Assembly (NCBI RefSeq): GCF_013283645.1
Contig: NZ_JABEKV010000006.1
Span: 1-64,000, forward strand
Length of the DNA stretch: 64,000 bases
Origin: Sinorhizobium psoraleae
GTDB taxonomy: Bacteria; Pseudomonadota; Alphaproteobacteria; Rhizobiales; Rhizobiaceae
Direction: 5' to 3'
Below are positions 27,114 to 35,900 of this stretch, piece by piece; positions within the stretch are counted from its first letter, which is position 1; each line of letters opens with the position of its first letter. The translations under genes and the position numbers were made by a program. Below the pieces are notes generated by a model, which ran no database searches, had not been told where the DNA came from, and saw only the letters and a program-made list of their open reading frames with translations.

Positions 27114-27950
27114 CTCGTCGGCCTCTACATCACCGCCTGCGCCTCCGGCACGGCGGAACGCGGCATGAGGGCCAATTCCGTCTCCACGATCGAGCGGCGC
27201 CTCTCGGCCATCGGCTGGAACTGCGCCCAGCGCGGCATGCCGCTCGACCGCGAGGATCGCGCAATTGCAACCGTGCTCGCCGGCATCCGCAACCGCCACG
27301 CCGCCCCGCCGCGGCAAAAGGAGGCCGTGTTGCCGGCAGACCTGATCGCCATGCTGGAGACGCTGGATCGCGGCACATTGCGCGGCCTGCGCGATCGCGC
27401 GATGTTGCTGATCGGTTTTGCCGGCGGCCTGCGCCGCTCCGAAATCACCGGGCTCGACCTTGGCCGCGACCAGACGGAGGACGGGCGGCTGGATCGAAAT
27501 CCTCGACAAGGGGCTACTTGTGACACTGCGCGGCAAGACCGGCTGGCGCGAGGTGGAAATCGGCCGCGGCTCCGTCGACGCAACCTACCGGTCGTTGCCG
27601 TCGAGATCTGGATCAGGTTGGCAAGACTCGCCAAGGATCCCCTCTTCCGCCGTGTTACCGGAAAGGACAAGGACGTAGGACAGACCGCCTCAACGACAAA
27701 GAGGTCGCCCGCCTCGTCAAGGCGGCGGTACTTGCCGCCGGTGTTCGCGGCTATCTCAGCGAAGGCGAGCGCGCCGAAAAATTCTCAGGCCATTCTCTGC
27801 GCGCCGGGCTCACCTCTTCGGCCGAGGTTGACGAACGCTACGTTCAGAAGCAGCTCGGCCATGCCAGCGCCGAGATGACGCTACGATATCAGCGCCGGCG
27901 CGACCGCTTCCGTGTCAATCTCACCAAAGCAGCCCCTCCCCTTCCGGCCT
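27114..27950 (+). pseudogene. Tyrosine recombinase (XerC/D-like), multiply frameshifted
   Basis: Pieces of one integrase occur in order across several frames. N-terminal core-binding part: GLYITACASGTAERGMRANS and STIERRLSAIGWNCAQRGM. First catalytic Arg: LLIGFAGGLRRSEITGLDLG. After a frameshift near 27480: WIEILDKGLLVTLRGKTGWR. After another: FRRVTGKDKDVG. After a third: KFSGHSLRAGLTSSAEVDER and KQLGHASAEMTLRYQRRRDR, with the HxxR, GH and Tyr catalytic elements. At least three frame changes make it non-functional. It abuts the DUF1403 remnant. Confidence 0.85.
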
Positions 27951-27960
27951 GGCTAACTCG

Positions 27961-28380
27961 TCAGCGTCTGTGCTTGCTGTCCCGCAAAATATCGAGGCCA
28001 CGCCGATACTTTTCCGCATCGCCGCCGGTTTGATCAACCTGCCAAAGATTGTCCTCCAGGTCGGCTTGCTTGACGGGAAGGGCTAAAGGATTGGAGGCCG
28101 CGCGCCTGACAAGCTCGTCGTCGGACTCGCCCGACCGCCGCGTCAAAGCGTCAACAGCAGATATGATCGGCGAAGGAAAGCCTTCCTCCTTTAGCCGGTC
28201 GAGCGTCCACCCTCTTCCCTTCTCAACGATATCATGGAGATAGGCGATCGTTCGTGCCTCGTCACCGGAAACGAGGAGCGCGACCCGCTGGCAGTGCTCG
28301 AAGTAGGGTCGACCAACTTTGTCTGCCTGGCCCTCATGTGCCTCGAGAGCGACCTGAATGGCATGATCGAGATGCTGCAT
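27961..28380 (-). CDS. Small HD-domain hydrolase (MESH1-like (p)ppGpp hydrolase family)
   Basis: This 139-residue protein has metal-binding residues of the RelA/SpoT hydrolase fold: H29 in PYFEHCQRVA, H49-D50 in AYLHDIVEKG, and D107 in VKQADLEDNL. AVDALTRRSGES matches the SpoT/MESH1 pattern. Stand-alone proteins of this size hydrolyse (p)ppGpp or related nucleotides. All key residues are present. It is followed upstream by the DUF2934 gene on the same strand with a 4-nt gap, so the two probably form a small operon. Confidence 0.82.
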   Translation of the reverse strand: MQHLDHAIQVALEAHEGQADKVGRPYFEHCQRVALLVSGDEARTIAYLHDIVEKGRGWTLDRLKEEGFPSPIISAVDALTRRSGESDDELVRRAASNPLALPVKQADLEDNLWQVDQTGGDAEKYRRGLDILRDSKHRR

Positions 28381-28384
28381 GGCA

Positions 28385-28735
28385 TCACGGCCCTTCGGTC
28401 TTCTTGATCTTCTGCCGCGACGGCTTTTCTCCCGTCGTTATCTCTACCTCCGGCACAGCGGGCTTGGGGGACGGTGCGTTGTTGGGCTTTTTCCTGGCAC
28501 GTGGAGATTTTCCGCTGCCCAGATCTATATCGCCACTCCCTTCCGCACCCTGAAGTGGGGCAGCATCAGCCCGATCGACTTCGTCCAGCTCTTGCGGCGT
28601 CTCGTGGTCGCTGTTGCCACCCAATTCTTCGCAGGCTTGTTGCCAATGTCGCAGGTTCGCCCCCTCTTGACGCCCCTCGCTCTCCCAAATTTCGTAAGCG
28701 CGACGTCGGATCTGCTCGTGCTTGTTAGCGACCAT
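28385..28735 (-). CDS. DUF2934-domain protein
   Basis: The 116-residue product starts MVANKHEQIRRRAYEIWESE and continues GRQEGANLRHWQQACEEL, the complete DUF2934 motif (about 40 residues). A disordered, charged tail rich in Pro, Lys and acidic residues follows. GGAGG 9 nt upstream supports ATG 28735 over 28756. DUF2934 proteins are common small rhizobial proteins of unknown role. It appears co-transcribed with the HD hydrolase. Confidence 0.82.
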   Translation of the reverse strand: MVANKHEQIRRRAYEIWESEGRQEGANLRHWQQACEELGGNSDHETPQELDEVDRADAAPLQGAEGSGDIDLGSGKSPRARKKPNNAPSPKPAVPEVEITTGEKPSRQKIKKTEGP

Positions 28736-29628
28736 GATGCTTTCCTCCGAAGGCAATGGGCTCGTTTCGATAAGATGTAGAGAGGATTGTGGTCGCGTCG
28801 ATACCGTTCGTCACAGAGCCGATTATTTGTGGAATCCGGCAGCTGAAAGGCCCTCCCCGGCCAAGTATGAAGCCGTTAAGCCAATCTACGTGCCGGTTTT
28901 TCAGCTTAGAGCTTCAACTGAAATCGGGAAGTAAAAGCCACAGCGCGAGCGCGGTGCCGGCGTCGGACATGGGTCGCAGCAGGCTCTGGGCAATTTGCAA
29001 GCGACTGAAATCATTGTTAATACTTCTTTACTCGGAAGCTATTTCCCAATTATCTTCCGTCACCCGGACGCCGATCTCCGCGGCACCTTACTATCGATAG
29101 GGATCAAGTATCGATAGTAATGATCCCCGCTAACCTCGCCTAGCGACCAATGCATTTCCTCAATTAGTCCATCGCGACGGGCAGACTACGCAGTCATCTT
29201 TTCAATATTCAGCGGACCAATAAAGCAAATATTGTTATGAGTTTAAGAGTATATACTTCTATACTTCATCAGACCGGCGTGAGCATGGCCGCTATTATAC
29301 CTTTCGAAGCAGACACCAATGGCCACAACTTCAGTGTCAATATTGGATGCAAGCGCATTCCGCACAGTCCGTGTCAATGACCTCGTTGGCCCGCTTGGTC
29401 CACAGATCACTTGCACCCTGCGACGCGGCACCGGAACAGGCCTGAACGGAGGGGATTTTTAAGTGGGCATGTTACAGCTCTGCATTCCGCGGACGTTGCC
29501 AGCCTGACACCCCACGAGAACTGCCGACGGTAGACGCGTCTGCATCTCATCAGGCCATCGAAGGCTGCTTCCCAGACTTCATGCAACCCGGCCAGCCAAA
29601 AAACCGCAGTGTGCGATGAACGCTTTCT
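28736..29628. other. Gene-poor, AT-richer stretch
   Basis: No gene is recognised. It includes the long inverted repeat at 29088-29120 and AT-rich DNA around 29160-29260. A 47-codon frame at 29319-29462 on the plus strand lacks a ribosome site and is not called. Local composition is visibly less GC-rich than the metabolic islands, as expected for transferred DNA. Confidence 0.5.
29088..29120. repeat. Perfect 12-bp inverted repeat
   Basis: TTACTATCGATA (29088-29099) and TATCGATAGTAA (29109-29120) are exact reverse complements around a 9-nt spacer. Each arm also contains the self-palindromic TATCGATA. Symmetry and AT content suit an operator or a recombination site more than a terminator. No recognised gene starts close by. 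Confidence 0.7.
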
Positions 29629-30519
29629 TCACTTAGCGGCATCGATGTTCGTAGCAGCGAAGCGCTCACGGAGCCACTTCGCAGCTGGCCCGCAAGCGCG
29701 TTGCTTGTGCCAAATCATTTCCAATGCGACGGGAAACTGTCCGTCGCCAAACTGCAGCGCCGGAGTAACAAGATCCGGTGCATACGGTGAATATGCGATG
29801 ACGTGGTCAGGAACAAGCGCCCAGCCGATGCCTTGCCTGACCAATTGCAATATGACCCACTGACTCTCCACCCACCAGACTTTCGCGGCCTTTCGCAAGC
29901 GTTGTTTTTCCGGACCCCCGTTCCGAACGGCAACCATGATCTGGCGATGGCGCTTGAGGTCCTCCCAGTCTACGAGAGCGTTCGCCAAAGGGTGATCCTT
30001 TGAGCACACCATTTTCAGCCGAACCCAGCCAAGCGTCCGGAATCCAAGCTCAGCAGGCGGTGCCTCCTGGCGCCACGTCACGCCAATATCGGCCTTTCCA
30101 TCCATCACGAGGCGGCCCACGTCTTCCATCATCGGAAATAGGACCTCGAGTTCGACATGCGGAAAACAAGACGCAAATTCCGAGAAAACCACGCCCAATT
30201 CGCGGTCAGGGTAGAGCTCATCGATTGCGGCGACCAGGCGTGTCTCGACATGAGCCTCGAAGCTGCTGGCGACCCCGATCAGGTGTTCTCGACGGTCCAG
30301 GATCACCTTGGCTTCGAGCAGGAGCCGTTCCCCAGCCGATGTAAGTGAAGGAGTCCGCCCCGACCGGTCGAAAAGCTGGAGACCAAGATCCTCCTCGAGA
30401 TTTGCGACTTGGGTGCTGACGGCTGACTGCGCTTTTCGCAAGGCACGGCCCGCGGCAGAGAACGAACCGTGTTCAGCGGCCGCAACGAAGGCTTCCAATT
30501 GATCCATGGATACGGACAT
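29629..30519 (-). CDS. LysR-family transcriptional regulator
   Basis: This intact LTTR of 296 residues has the HTH in MDQLEAFVAAAEHGSFSAAG and KAQSAVSTQVANLEEDLGLQ; the ligand domain contains FPMMEDVGRLVMDGKADIGV. ATG 30519 is taken, with 30507 possible. It is divergent from the GntR-like gene at 30786. Its 5' end and upstream region (about 30340-30610) are clearly similar to the broken LysR copy at 34343-34684 and its upstream DNA, so the two arose by duplication. The copy faces a PACE efflux gene, hinting at the ancestral target. Confidence 0.86.
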   Translation of the reverse strand: MSVSMDQLEAFVAAAEHGSFSAAGRALRKAQSAVSTQVANLEEDLGLQLFDRSGRTPSLTSAGERLLLEAKVILDRREHLIGVASSFEAHVETRLVAAIDELYPDRELGVVFSEFASCFPHVELEVLFPMMEDVGRLVMDGKADIGVTWRQEAPPAELGFRTLGWVRLKMVCSKDHPLANALVDWEDLKRHRQIMVAVRNGGPEKQRLRKAAKVWWVESQWVILQLVRQGIGWALVPDHVIAYSPYAPDLVTPALQFGDGQFPVALEMIWHKQRACGPAAKWLRERFAATNIDAAK

Positions 30520-30785
30520 CTATCTAGAATCCAGATACCACCTAACTTGCTTCACCCCATCATGCAGATAGAAACGGCGCGGTCAACGCAGCATGAGAAC
30601 GGAAAGTTTCCATTTGGCCGGGGCTTTCCGTGCCGAATAAGTAATGGTGGCGGAGTGTGTGCGCGAACGGGCACCGATAGGCGAAGCATATAGGCGCCCT
30701 GCCGTGTCGGGGCTGTCGCCCATCAGACGAATTGCAAAGACAGCTTGTTCCTATCTCGGTTCTGCCAATTTCGTGGAGATGGAAA

Positions 30786-31430
30786 ATGGATGCGAAGTCC
30801 GTAATCGCGAGAGCGCATATCAGGAATCAGGTTTTGACCGGGGGGCTTGCTGCCGGCTCGGGAATAGACGTAACGGAGATTGCCCAGGCCTTAAAAATCA
30901 GTGCGGTCCCCGTGAGGGAGGCGCTAATCCGCTTGGCGGAGCGACGTTTCATTCGCGGCGGTGCGAAGCAAAGCTATCACGTTCACAAGCCCTCGCAGCA
31001 CGAACAACTCGATGCGCTCACGTGGGCGCGATCGCTCTTTCAGAAGGCGGTACGAAAATTCCTGCTGCGAGAGGACCGAGAGTTCCTGATCGCGAGCATT
31101 CAGGCCGCTGCGGCGGAAAAGGACGAACTCCATCCCTCCGTATTTTGTTTCCGTCTCGTCGACGCCATTGGGAAGTTCAGCCTTTCGGGAATCGAGTATC
31201 TTCTGTTCTCGATAGCACTGGACCATCTGTTGCTCACCCCGCCCATCGAGTGTGAGGCGGAATTCACCGATCTAAAGGCGATCGTCCATAGGATAATTGA
31301 GCTTATCGTCGGTGCCGGCGATGTCGAGGAGATCTCGACGCAGGTCAATCAGATGTCTTCCACGGTGGAGCGGATGATATCGCTTGCCCACACACAGAAC
31401 GCAGCCAAACTCGTTTTCAAGGAGAGCTGA
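30786..31430 (+). CDS. GntR-type winged-helix regulator
   Basis: The 214-residue product has the GntR/FadR DNA-binding pattern DVTEIAQALKISAVPVREAL followed by IRLAERRFIR. An all-helical C-terminal domain follows without obvious FCD metal ligands. GGAGATGGAA lies just before ATG 30786. A related gene sits at 36890-37579; both share VREALIRLA and similar layout. It converges on the kinase end of the RiPP-like operon, and its homologue converges on the exporter, so both may regulate that system. Target is inferred from position only. Confidence 0.75.
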   Translation: MDAKSVIARAHIRNQVLTGGLAAGSGIDVTEIAQALKISAVPVREALIRLAERRFIRGGAKQSYHVHKPSQHEQLDALTWARSLFQKAVRKFLLREDREFLIASIQAAAAEKDELHPSVFCFRLVDAIGKFSLSGIEYLLFSIALDHLLLTPPIECEAEFTDLKAIVHRIIELIVGAGDVEEISTQVNQMSSTVERMISLAHTQNAAKLVFKES

Positions 31431-31609
31431 GTGAGGCAGTGCCTCTGCAAATTCCTGCACTCACCCGCTCTCCAGCTTCGACCGGAAGCCAAAGCCAGGG
31501 TGCTGTAACGACTGGTCCGGCATTGGCGCCTGAGCGTGACTGCTGAGATAGATCTCAACAAGCGCGTTCCCATCGGGCCGCGCAGACTTCGTGAGCACCG
31601 ATCCGCGTT

Positions 31610-32548
31610 TTACCAGCCATCCTTCAAAAATCCGCTTTCCGGGACGGCACGGTCTCGCCACACGCCGACGAGATGGTGCGTCCCGGCGAGAACGCATTTC
31701 TCCACTTCCGGCGAGAGTTTGATGAAGTCCCGCAGAAAGATCAACGATCGGAGTTCGACCGAGAGGACGTGGTATGGAAGGCTCGATAGGTCCGCTCTCT
31801 CCCCATCCTGTATCTCATCATAGCCTTCCAGGAATGCGCTCCACAGTTCGGACTTGAGCGCGGACGGCTGTTGAAGACCGGTCAGCCACCAAGCGACGTT
31901 GGCAACATCTGCCACCGGATCTCCAACGGAGGTGTGCTCGAAATCGAAGAGCGTTACTTTGGAGCCGCTAAAACGGCCGTTCCCTGGCCAGGCATCGCCG
32001 TGTCGGATGGAAGTCTTGCCAGAGCTGGTCGGCTCGCCGCGATCTGCCCATTGGGCGGCCGCACGTTGGACCAGCGAAATCTCTTCCGCCAGTTTTGCCG
32101 TGGCGGTCAGGTGGGTTGCACGCTCCACTCGCTCGAACTTCTCGGTTACGGGAATGGCGTGCAGTTTCCCAAGCGCCCGCCCGAATTGCCTCAACCGACC
32201 GGCTGAATCATCGTACGGATCTCCCGCCGCGACGGTGGTCGCAATTCCATAATAGCGCTCGCCATCCCACACGAAGGCGGTTCCCGCATGTTTCGGACCC
32301 ATGAATGGCTTTGCTGCGATGGATGGGTCGTGCCCCGCGATGCATTTCAAGATCATCGCCTCGCGTTTTAACTCGAGGGACGAGTGGAGACCTTCCGGGG
32401 ACAGTCGAAGATAGAAATCGCCTTGCTCGCAGTGGCCGGCGAGAGTCTTATTCACTCCGTTGAGCACGAGTTCCAAATGAAGCTCACCCTGCCCCAGAAC
32501 CTTGGCCAGGGTGCGCTCGGCATTACGGAGGTCTTCAACGTCACGCAT
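31610..32548 (-). CDS. APH-fold phosphotransferase in the RiPP-like operon
   Basis: The 312-residue protein has the kinase catalytic loop RHGDAWPGN (H183, D185, N190) and metal-binding DFE (residues 202-204) in LFDFEHTSVGDPVADVA. These match the aminoglycoside/choline kinase fold. The ATG at 32548 overlaps the stop of the cyclase gene by 8 nt, which fixes the start and implies coupling. Kinases in lasso-peptide clusters can phosphorylate the peptide, so a tailoring or self-protection role is plausible. A small-molecule kinase is the alternative. Confidence 0.75.
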   Translation of the reverse strand: MRDVEDLRNAERTLAKVLGQGELHLELVLNGVNKTLAGHCEQGDFYLRLSPEGLHSSLELKREAMILKCIAGHDPSIAAKPFMGPKHAGTAFVWDGERYYGIATTVAAGDPYDDSAGRLRQFGRALGKLHAIPVTEKFERVERATHLTATAKLAEEISLVQRAAAQWADRGEPTSSGKTSIRHGDAWPGNGRFSGSKVTLFDFEHTSVGDPVADVANVAWWLTGLQQPSALKSELWSAFLEGYDEIQDGERADLSSLPYHVLSVELRSLIFLRDFIKLSPEVEKCVLAGTHHLVGVWRDRAVPESGFLKDGW

Positions 32549-34148
32549 GTGCGCTCTCCCGAAGGAAGGCTTCCAGATGTAAGATCGAGCAAATGTGGTG
32601 CAGAAGCTCAAAAGACTTTGTGTCGTAAAACCGCTCAACATCCGTTCGAAATTGTTGTGACAGGACGATGTCGAGGTCATACACCGCCATATCTCGCGCC
32701 AACATCTTGATTTCGTTTTCTTCCTTCAGCAATCCAGCAATGTCACCGTCAAGGAAATTTTCCTTCTGATAGTTCCGGAAGAACGGTGTCCTCGGGATCG
32801 AATGTTCGATGTAGGATAGGAGTAGCGCCTTTTCAAAGCGAAGCTCCAACGGCAGCGCGTGACAGAAGCGAACCAACGGGACGTTGCACAGCGGATAGAG
32901 CGGCCACAGGCCTTCTTGCATGACCAGCGGCGTGTGACGTGCCATAGCTGAGAGCGCCGATATCCTGCTCGGTGCCACCGCGACCGCGCTCCAGAGCGGT
33001 GCCTCAGCCAGCTCCCTCGCTGATTTCGTCAGGCAACTCAGGAACTGACCTTCGACGAAGCTCGGATCCGGCCCGACCGCATCCCGCAGCCGATCGGTTT
33101 CAAATTCCTCGCCTTGAAACGTCGGGAAGAGTTCGTCGCCGCCATGGCCACTGATGACAGTGTCTGCTCCGGCGCGTCGGGCACCAGCCCACAGCTCTTG
33201 GAATGCCGCGTAGTAGGATTCGCTCTGGTAGTAGAGGCTCGGAAATCGCGCCAGTTTCGCGTAACTCGGCAAGTAATCCCGCATCCATAAGAACCGGCAA
33301 TTCGCGCGACACGCGGAGGTAACAGCGGCGATGCGCTCCTTCTGGCTTGCAGAAAGGCTTGGATTGGGCACGAGGATCGACAGATGACCAGCACCCTGCC
33401 CAACGCGTCTCGCAAACGACAACGCGACGGCCGCCGAATCGTAGCCCCCGCTCAGCTCAATCGCGGCCGCGGCTGGCACAAGCGCTCGAGTATTCCAGAC
33501 GTCCTCCAACAACAGGCTGAACTCGGATAGAGCGCGTCCCTCGTCGATGTCGACGGCCGTGTCGATGTCGGGGTCTGGTGGTCCCGGCCCCGTTATCGTG
33601 GGCGAGCCGCCGTCCCAGTTGATGGCTGAACAGGGCGGCATCATGGCGACACCATGATAGGGGGTGCGGGTCGTATAGACCGCCCGATATGCAGCATGAA
33701 TGAGAAACTGTTCGTCGAAGCGTTTGCTCGACCGACCACGAGCAAGTGTCAGGATGTCCCAGCTGCCCGTTAACTTCGTCCCCTCTCCGGAGACGTAGAT
33801 CGGGCAGGTTCCGTTCGATCCCGACAGGAGCCTTACACGGGTCCCGCCGGCGCTGTAGGAGCATTCGATCGCGAAGAACTCGTTCGGAAATCCGACGATT
33901 TCGCGAAAGACCTTTTCGAAGGCTGCTTCCGACAACATCTCTCCGGAAGGAGGGATCGTGCCGGAGCCTTCCTGACTACCGCGTTCATAAACGACGATCA
34001 GCCAGCGGCCTTCGGCCAAGAAGAGCTCCATCAATATCGCTGAATGCGAAAAAGCTTCAACAAACGATCGATCACCCAAACGGCACATCGTCCCATTCAG
34101 GAGCGGCGCGCGGGGGCACTCATGCAGCTGCAGCTCGAAGGTGACCAT
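32541..34148 (-). CDS. Asparagine-synthetase-family macrolactam cyclase (lasso C-like)
   Basis: This 535-residue protein has an N-terminal Ntn-like domain lacking the initiator Cys2 of glutamine-dependent asparagine synthetases. The C-terminal synthetase domain has the PP-loop ELSGGYDSAAVA (SGGYDS at 233-238) and ISGHGGDEL (332-340). Loss of the glutaminase Cys is typical of lasso-peptide cyclases (McjC-like), which adenylate an Asp/Glu side chain and close the ring on the peptide N-terminus. GGAGG is 7 nt before ATG 34148. A 33-codon basic peptide gene ends 22 nt upstream. Other amide-forming synthetases remain possible. Confidence 0.78.
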   Translation of the reverse strand: MVTFELQLHECPRAPLLNGTMCRLGDRSFVEAFSHSAILMELFLAEGRWLIVVYERGSQEGSGTIPPSGEMLSEAAFEKVFREIVGFPNEFFAIECSYSAGGTRVRLLSGSNGTCPIYVSGEGTKLTGSWDILTLARGRSSKRFDEQFLIHAAYRAVYTTRTPYHGVAMMPPCSAINWDGGSPTITGPGPPDPDIDTAVDIDEGRALSEFSLLLEDVWNTRALVPAAAAIELSGGYDSAAVALSFARRVGQGAGHLSILVPNPSLSASQKERIAAVTSACRANCRFLWMRDYLPSYAKLARFPSLYYQSESYYAAFQELWAGARRAGADTVISGHGGDELFPTFQGEEFETDRLRDAVGPDPSFVEGQFLSCLTKSARELAEAPLWSAVAVAPSRISALSAMARHTPLVMQEGLWPLYPLCNVPLVRFCHALPLELRFEKALLLSYIEHSIPRTPFFRNYQKENFLDGDIAGLLKEENEIKMLARDMAVYDLDIVLSQQFRTDVERFYDTKSFELLHHICSILHLEAFLRESAHA

Positions 34149-34170
34149 GGCAAGCCTCCGCGCGCCAGTA

Positions 34171-34272
34171 TCAGTAGCGGAAGCGGTTGCTGTCGCCCTG
34201 CATCACAAATTTGGTGGCGCGGGCTATCCGCTTGATGCGCTTCAGGGGCGCGATCGACCTGAAGGTGATCAT
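34171..34272 (-). CDS. Candidate RiPP precursor peptide
   Basis: This 33-codon gene is too short for routine ORF calling. It starts at ATG 34272 behind AAGGAAA and ends 22 nt before the cyclase gene on the same strand. The product is very basic in its first two thirds (RSIAPLKRIKRIARATK) and ends FVMQGDSNRFRY. D27 is the only acidic residue, so any isopeptide ring must use it. A 7-9-residue ring would place the new N-terminus at residues 21-19 (K21, T20 or A19). This is not a classical Gly1 lasso core, and no RRE-binding motif is obvious. Coding status rests on position and ribosome site. Confidence 0.5.
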   Translation of the reverse strand: MITFRSIAPLKRIKRIARATKFVMQGDSNRFRY

Positions 34273-34342
34273 GGTCTTTCCTTTCGATGACCGTTGCTGA
34301 CGCCAGAATCTGCGGTTGCCCTCGCGATTATGTCCAAGTATT

Positions 34343-34684
34343 TCAGTTTATTTCTGAATATATCGGTATAAGCGGTTGTATTTGCACATACACCAGCCAT
34401 TCCAGGGGTCTTGTCAGTGCGCGCGCTATAGCCGTCACTTCATTGCGCGGGACGTCGATCCGGTGGTCTCGAGGATCGAGCTTTAGCTTGCGGTTTTTTG
34501 GCAGGAGCCCCTGCCGAAGTAACGGGTTGCGTCCTGATCCGTTGAACAGCTCAAGACCAAGATCCTGCTCAAGATTTCCGACTGAGTGCTGACGGGCGAC
34601 TGCGCTTGTCGCAGAGCCCGGGCCAAAACACCCGTGTTCCCGGCTGCAGAAGGCCTTCCGCCTGATCCATGCAAACGGCATCTA
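34343..34684 (-). pseudogene. LysR regulator remnant, paralogue of 29629-30519
   Basis: Minus-strand fragments in two frames reproduce the LysR N-terminus. One has LARALRQAQSPVSTQ (intact copy: GRALRKAQSAVSTQ) and another has GNLEQDLGLELFNGSGRNPL (intact copy: ANLEEDLGLQLFDRSGRTPS). Frame changes and loss of the ligand-binding domain make it non-functional. DNA upstream, out to about 34770, also matches the intact gene's upstream region, including a TATCTA-rich LysR-type box. Confidence 0.78.
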
Positions 34685-34775
34685 TCTATCTAGCAGATAC
34701 TATCTAACTTGATGCACCTCATGCTGCAGATAGAAAAGGCGCGATCAACACAACTCGCAGAAGGAAGATTTCAGC

Positions 34776-35284
34776 GTGTCCACTATGCGCACTTTCCCTG
34801 ACCGAATGCGGCACGCAGTTCTGTTTGAGGGGCTCGGATTGGCTATTGTCACGCCAGTCGGGGCTTACGTGTTCGGCCAGCCGGCAAGTCACATGAGCGT
34901 CGTCGGCGTCTTCGCTTCGACCCTGGCGACGATCTGGAACTTCGGATTCAATCTCGGCTTTGACCACGCAATGCTGCGCCTCGTCGGTAATACGACAAAG
35001 ACCTACGCGCTCCGGATCCTTCACACTGCGCTGTTCGAGATCGGCTTTCTGATCATGCTCATCCCCCCGGTCTCTTGGTATCTCGGCATGTCGCTCTGGG
35101 ACACACTCGTGATGGATTTGTCGGCTTTAATCTTACCTATGATCGGACCTTCCCCTTGCCCGTTCATCGTGCTGCGGATGCTGCGCAGCGACGAGGCGGC
35201 TGCGTGCCATTCATGATGCTGCATCTTGGACAAGGGGCGCTTGTAGTTGACCAGCCGGTCGCCAAAACAACCGAGGACGAATGA
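34776..35284 (+). pseudogene. PACE-family multidrug efflux protein, frameshifted
   Basis: The frame from 34776 encodes the paired PACE repeats: MRHAVLFEGLGLAIVTPVGA, then WNFGFNLGFDHAML and RILHTALFEIGFLIMLIPPV. After MDLS near 35120 the family's ending reappears in another frame (GFNLTYDRTFPLPVHRA), so the last transmembrane helix is lost to a small deletion plus frameshift. Intact PACE pumps have four helices and expel biocides such as chlorhexidine. Divergent LysR-PACE pairs are the known AceR-AceI layout; here both partners are broken. Confidence 0.75.
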
Positions 35285-35691
35285 TGAAGTGCATCCAGGA
35301 CCGTACTGCAACACTGACTGCTCAACTCGCTACCCGCATTGTCGCCAGTTATGTCGCCAGCAATCAGGTTTCGACTGGTGAGCTGTCGAGCTTAATTCAC
35401 AATATTGGCGATGCGCTCGAACGATTGCGGAATGGAGGTTCGTCTCCAGTCCGGAGGCCTGCCTCACCCATCGACATTCGCAACTCCGTGACGCCTGACT
35501 ACCTGATCTGCCTGGAAGACGGGCTGAAGTTTAAGTCTCTGCGACGGCACCTTTCAAAGCTCGGTCTCACACCTGACGAATATCGGAAGCGGTGGGAGCT
35601 TCCGGCGGATTATCCCATGGTGGCGCCGAACTATGCGTCTAAGCGGTCAGCCTTGGCGAAGCAACTGGGCCTGGGTAAGAGGCGCACCTAG
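35281..35691 (+). CDS. MucR/Ros-family regulator
   Basis: This is a 136-residue MucR homologue with an N-terminal oligomerisation region (TAQLATRIVASYVASNQVS) and the zinc-finger-like DNA-binding domain DYLICLEDGLKFKSLRRHL. The family's MVAPNYASKRSALAKQLGLG tail follows. Against the Ros ligand set Cys-Cys-His-His, C77 and H90 are kept, the second position is D80, and the final His is G95, so zinc binding is doubtful. Some rhizobial Ros homologues fold without zinc. GAGGA precedes the ATG. It starts at the end of the broken PACE gene. Confidence 0.87.
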   Translation: MMKCIQDRTATLTAQLATRIVASYVASNQVSTGELSSLIHNIGDALERLRNGGSSPVRRPASPIDIRNSVTPDYLICLEDGLKFKSLRRHLSKLGLTPDEYRKRWELPADYPMVAPNYASKRSALAKQLGLGKRRT

Positions 35692-35900
35692 GAAGCCGGG
35701 CCGGAGAGGTGCCGAGACCCACGTAGGAGAAGGCTACGCCGCAGGCCGGGGCTCTGGGAAACGGAAGGTTCAACGGTTCTGAAGCGAGTGCAAAGGACCG
35801 CGAGCGCTATCGCCGCCGACCGCTCTGCCCCTGCCGAAGCCACGCCTTGCATGTCGCAAATCCATTTGGGCAGGGACTCTGCGCCGACGGGAGAAAGAAC

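Noticed and set aside
29319..29462. 47-codon plus-strand frame with a Gly-rich end (GTGTGLNGGDF) as a second RiPP precursor
   Set aside because: No ribosome site, no adjacent modifying enzyme, 2 kb from the cyclase operon and pointing the other way.
31461..31697. Minus-strand frame after the kinase gene ending HPGFGFRSKLESG, with a Gly-to-Glu spacing like a lasso core
   Set aside because: Tail of only two residues, no Thr at the penultimate leader position, no ribosome site; the frame overlaps the kinase end and looks incidental.
35692..35900. Structured RNA downstream of the MucR gene
   Set aside because: Some GC-rich pairing is possible, but no known riboswitch or sRNA pattern could be recognised.
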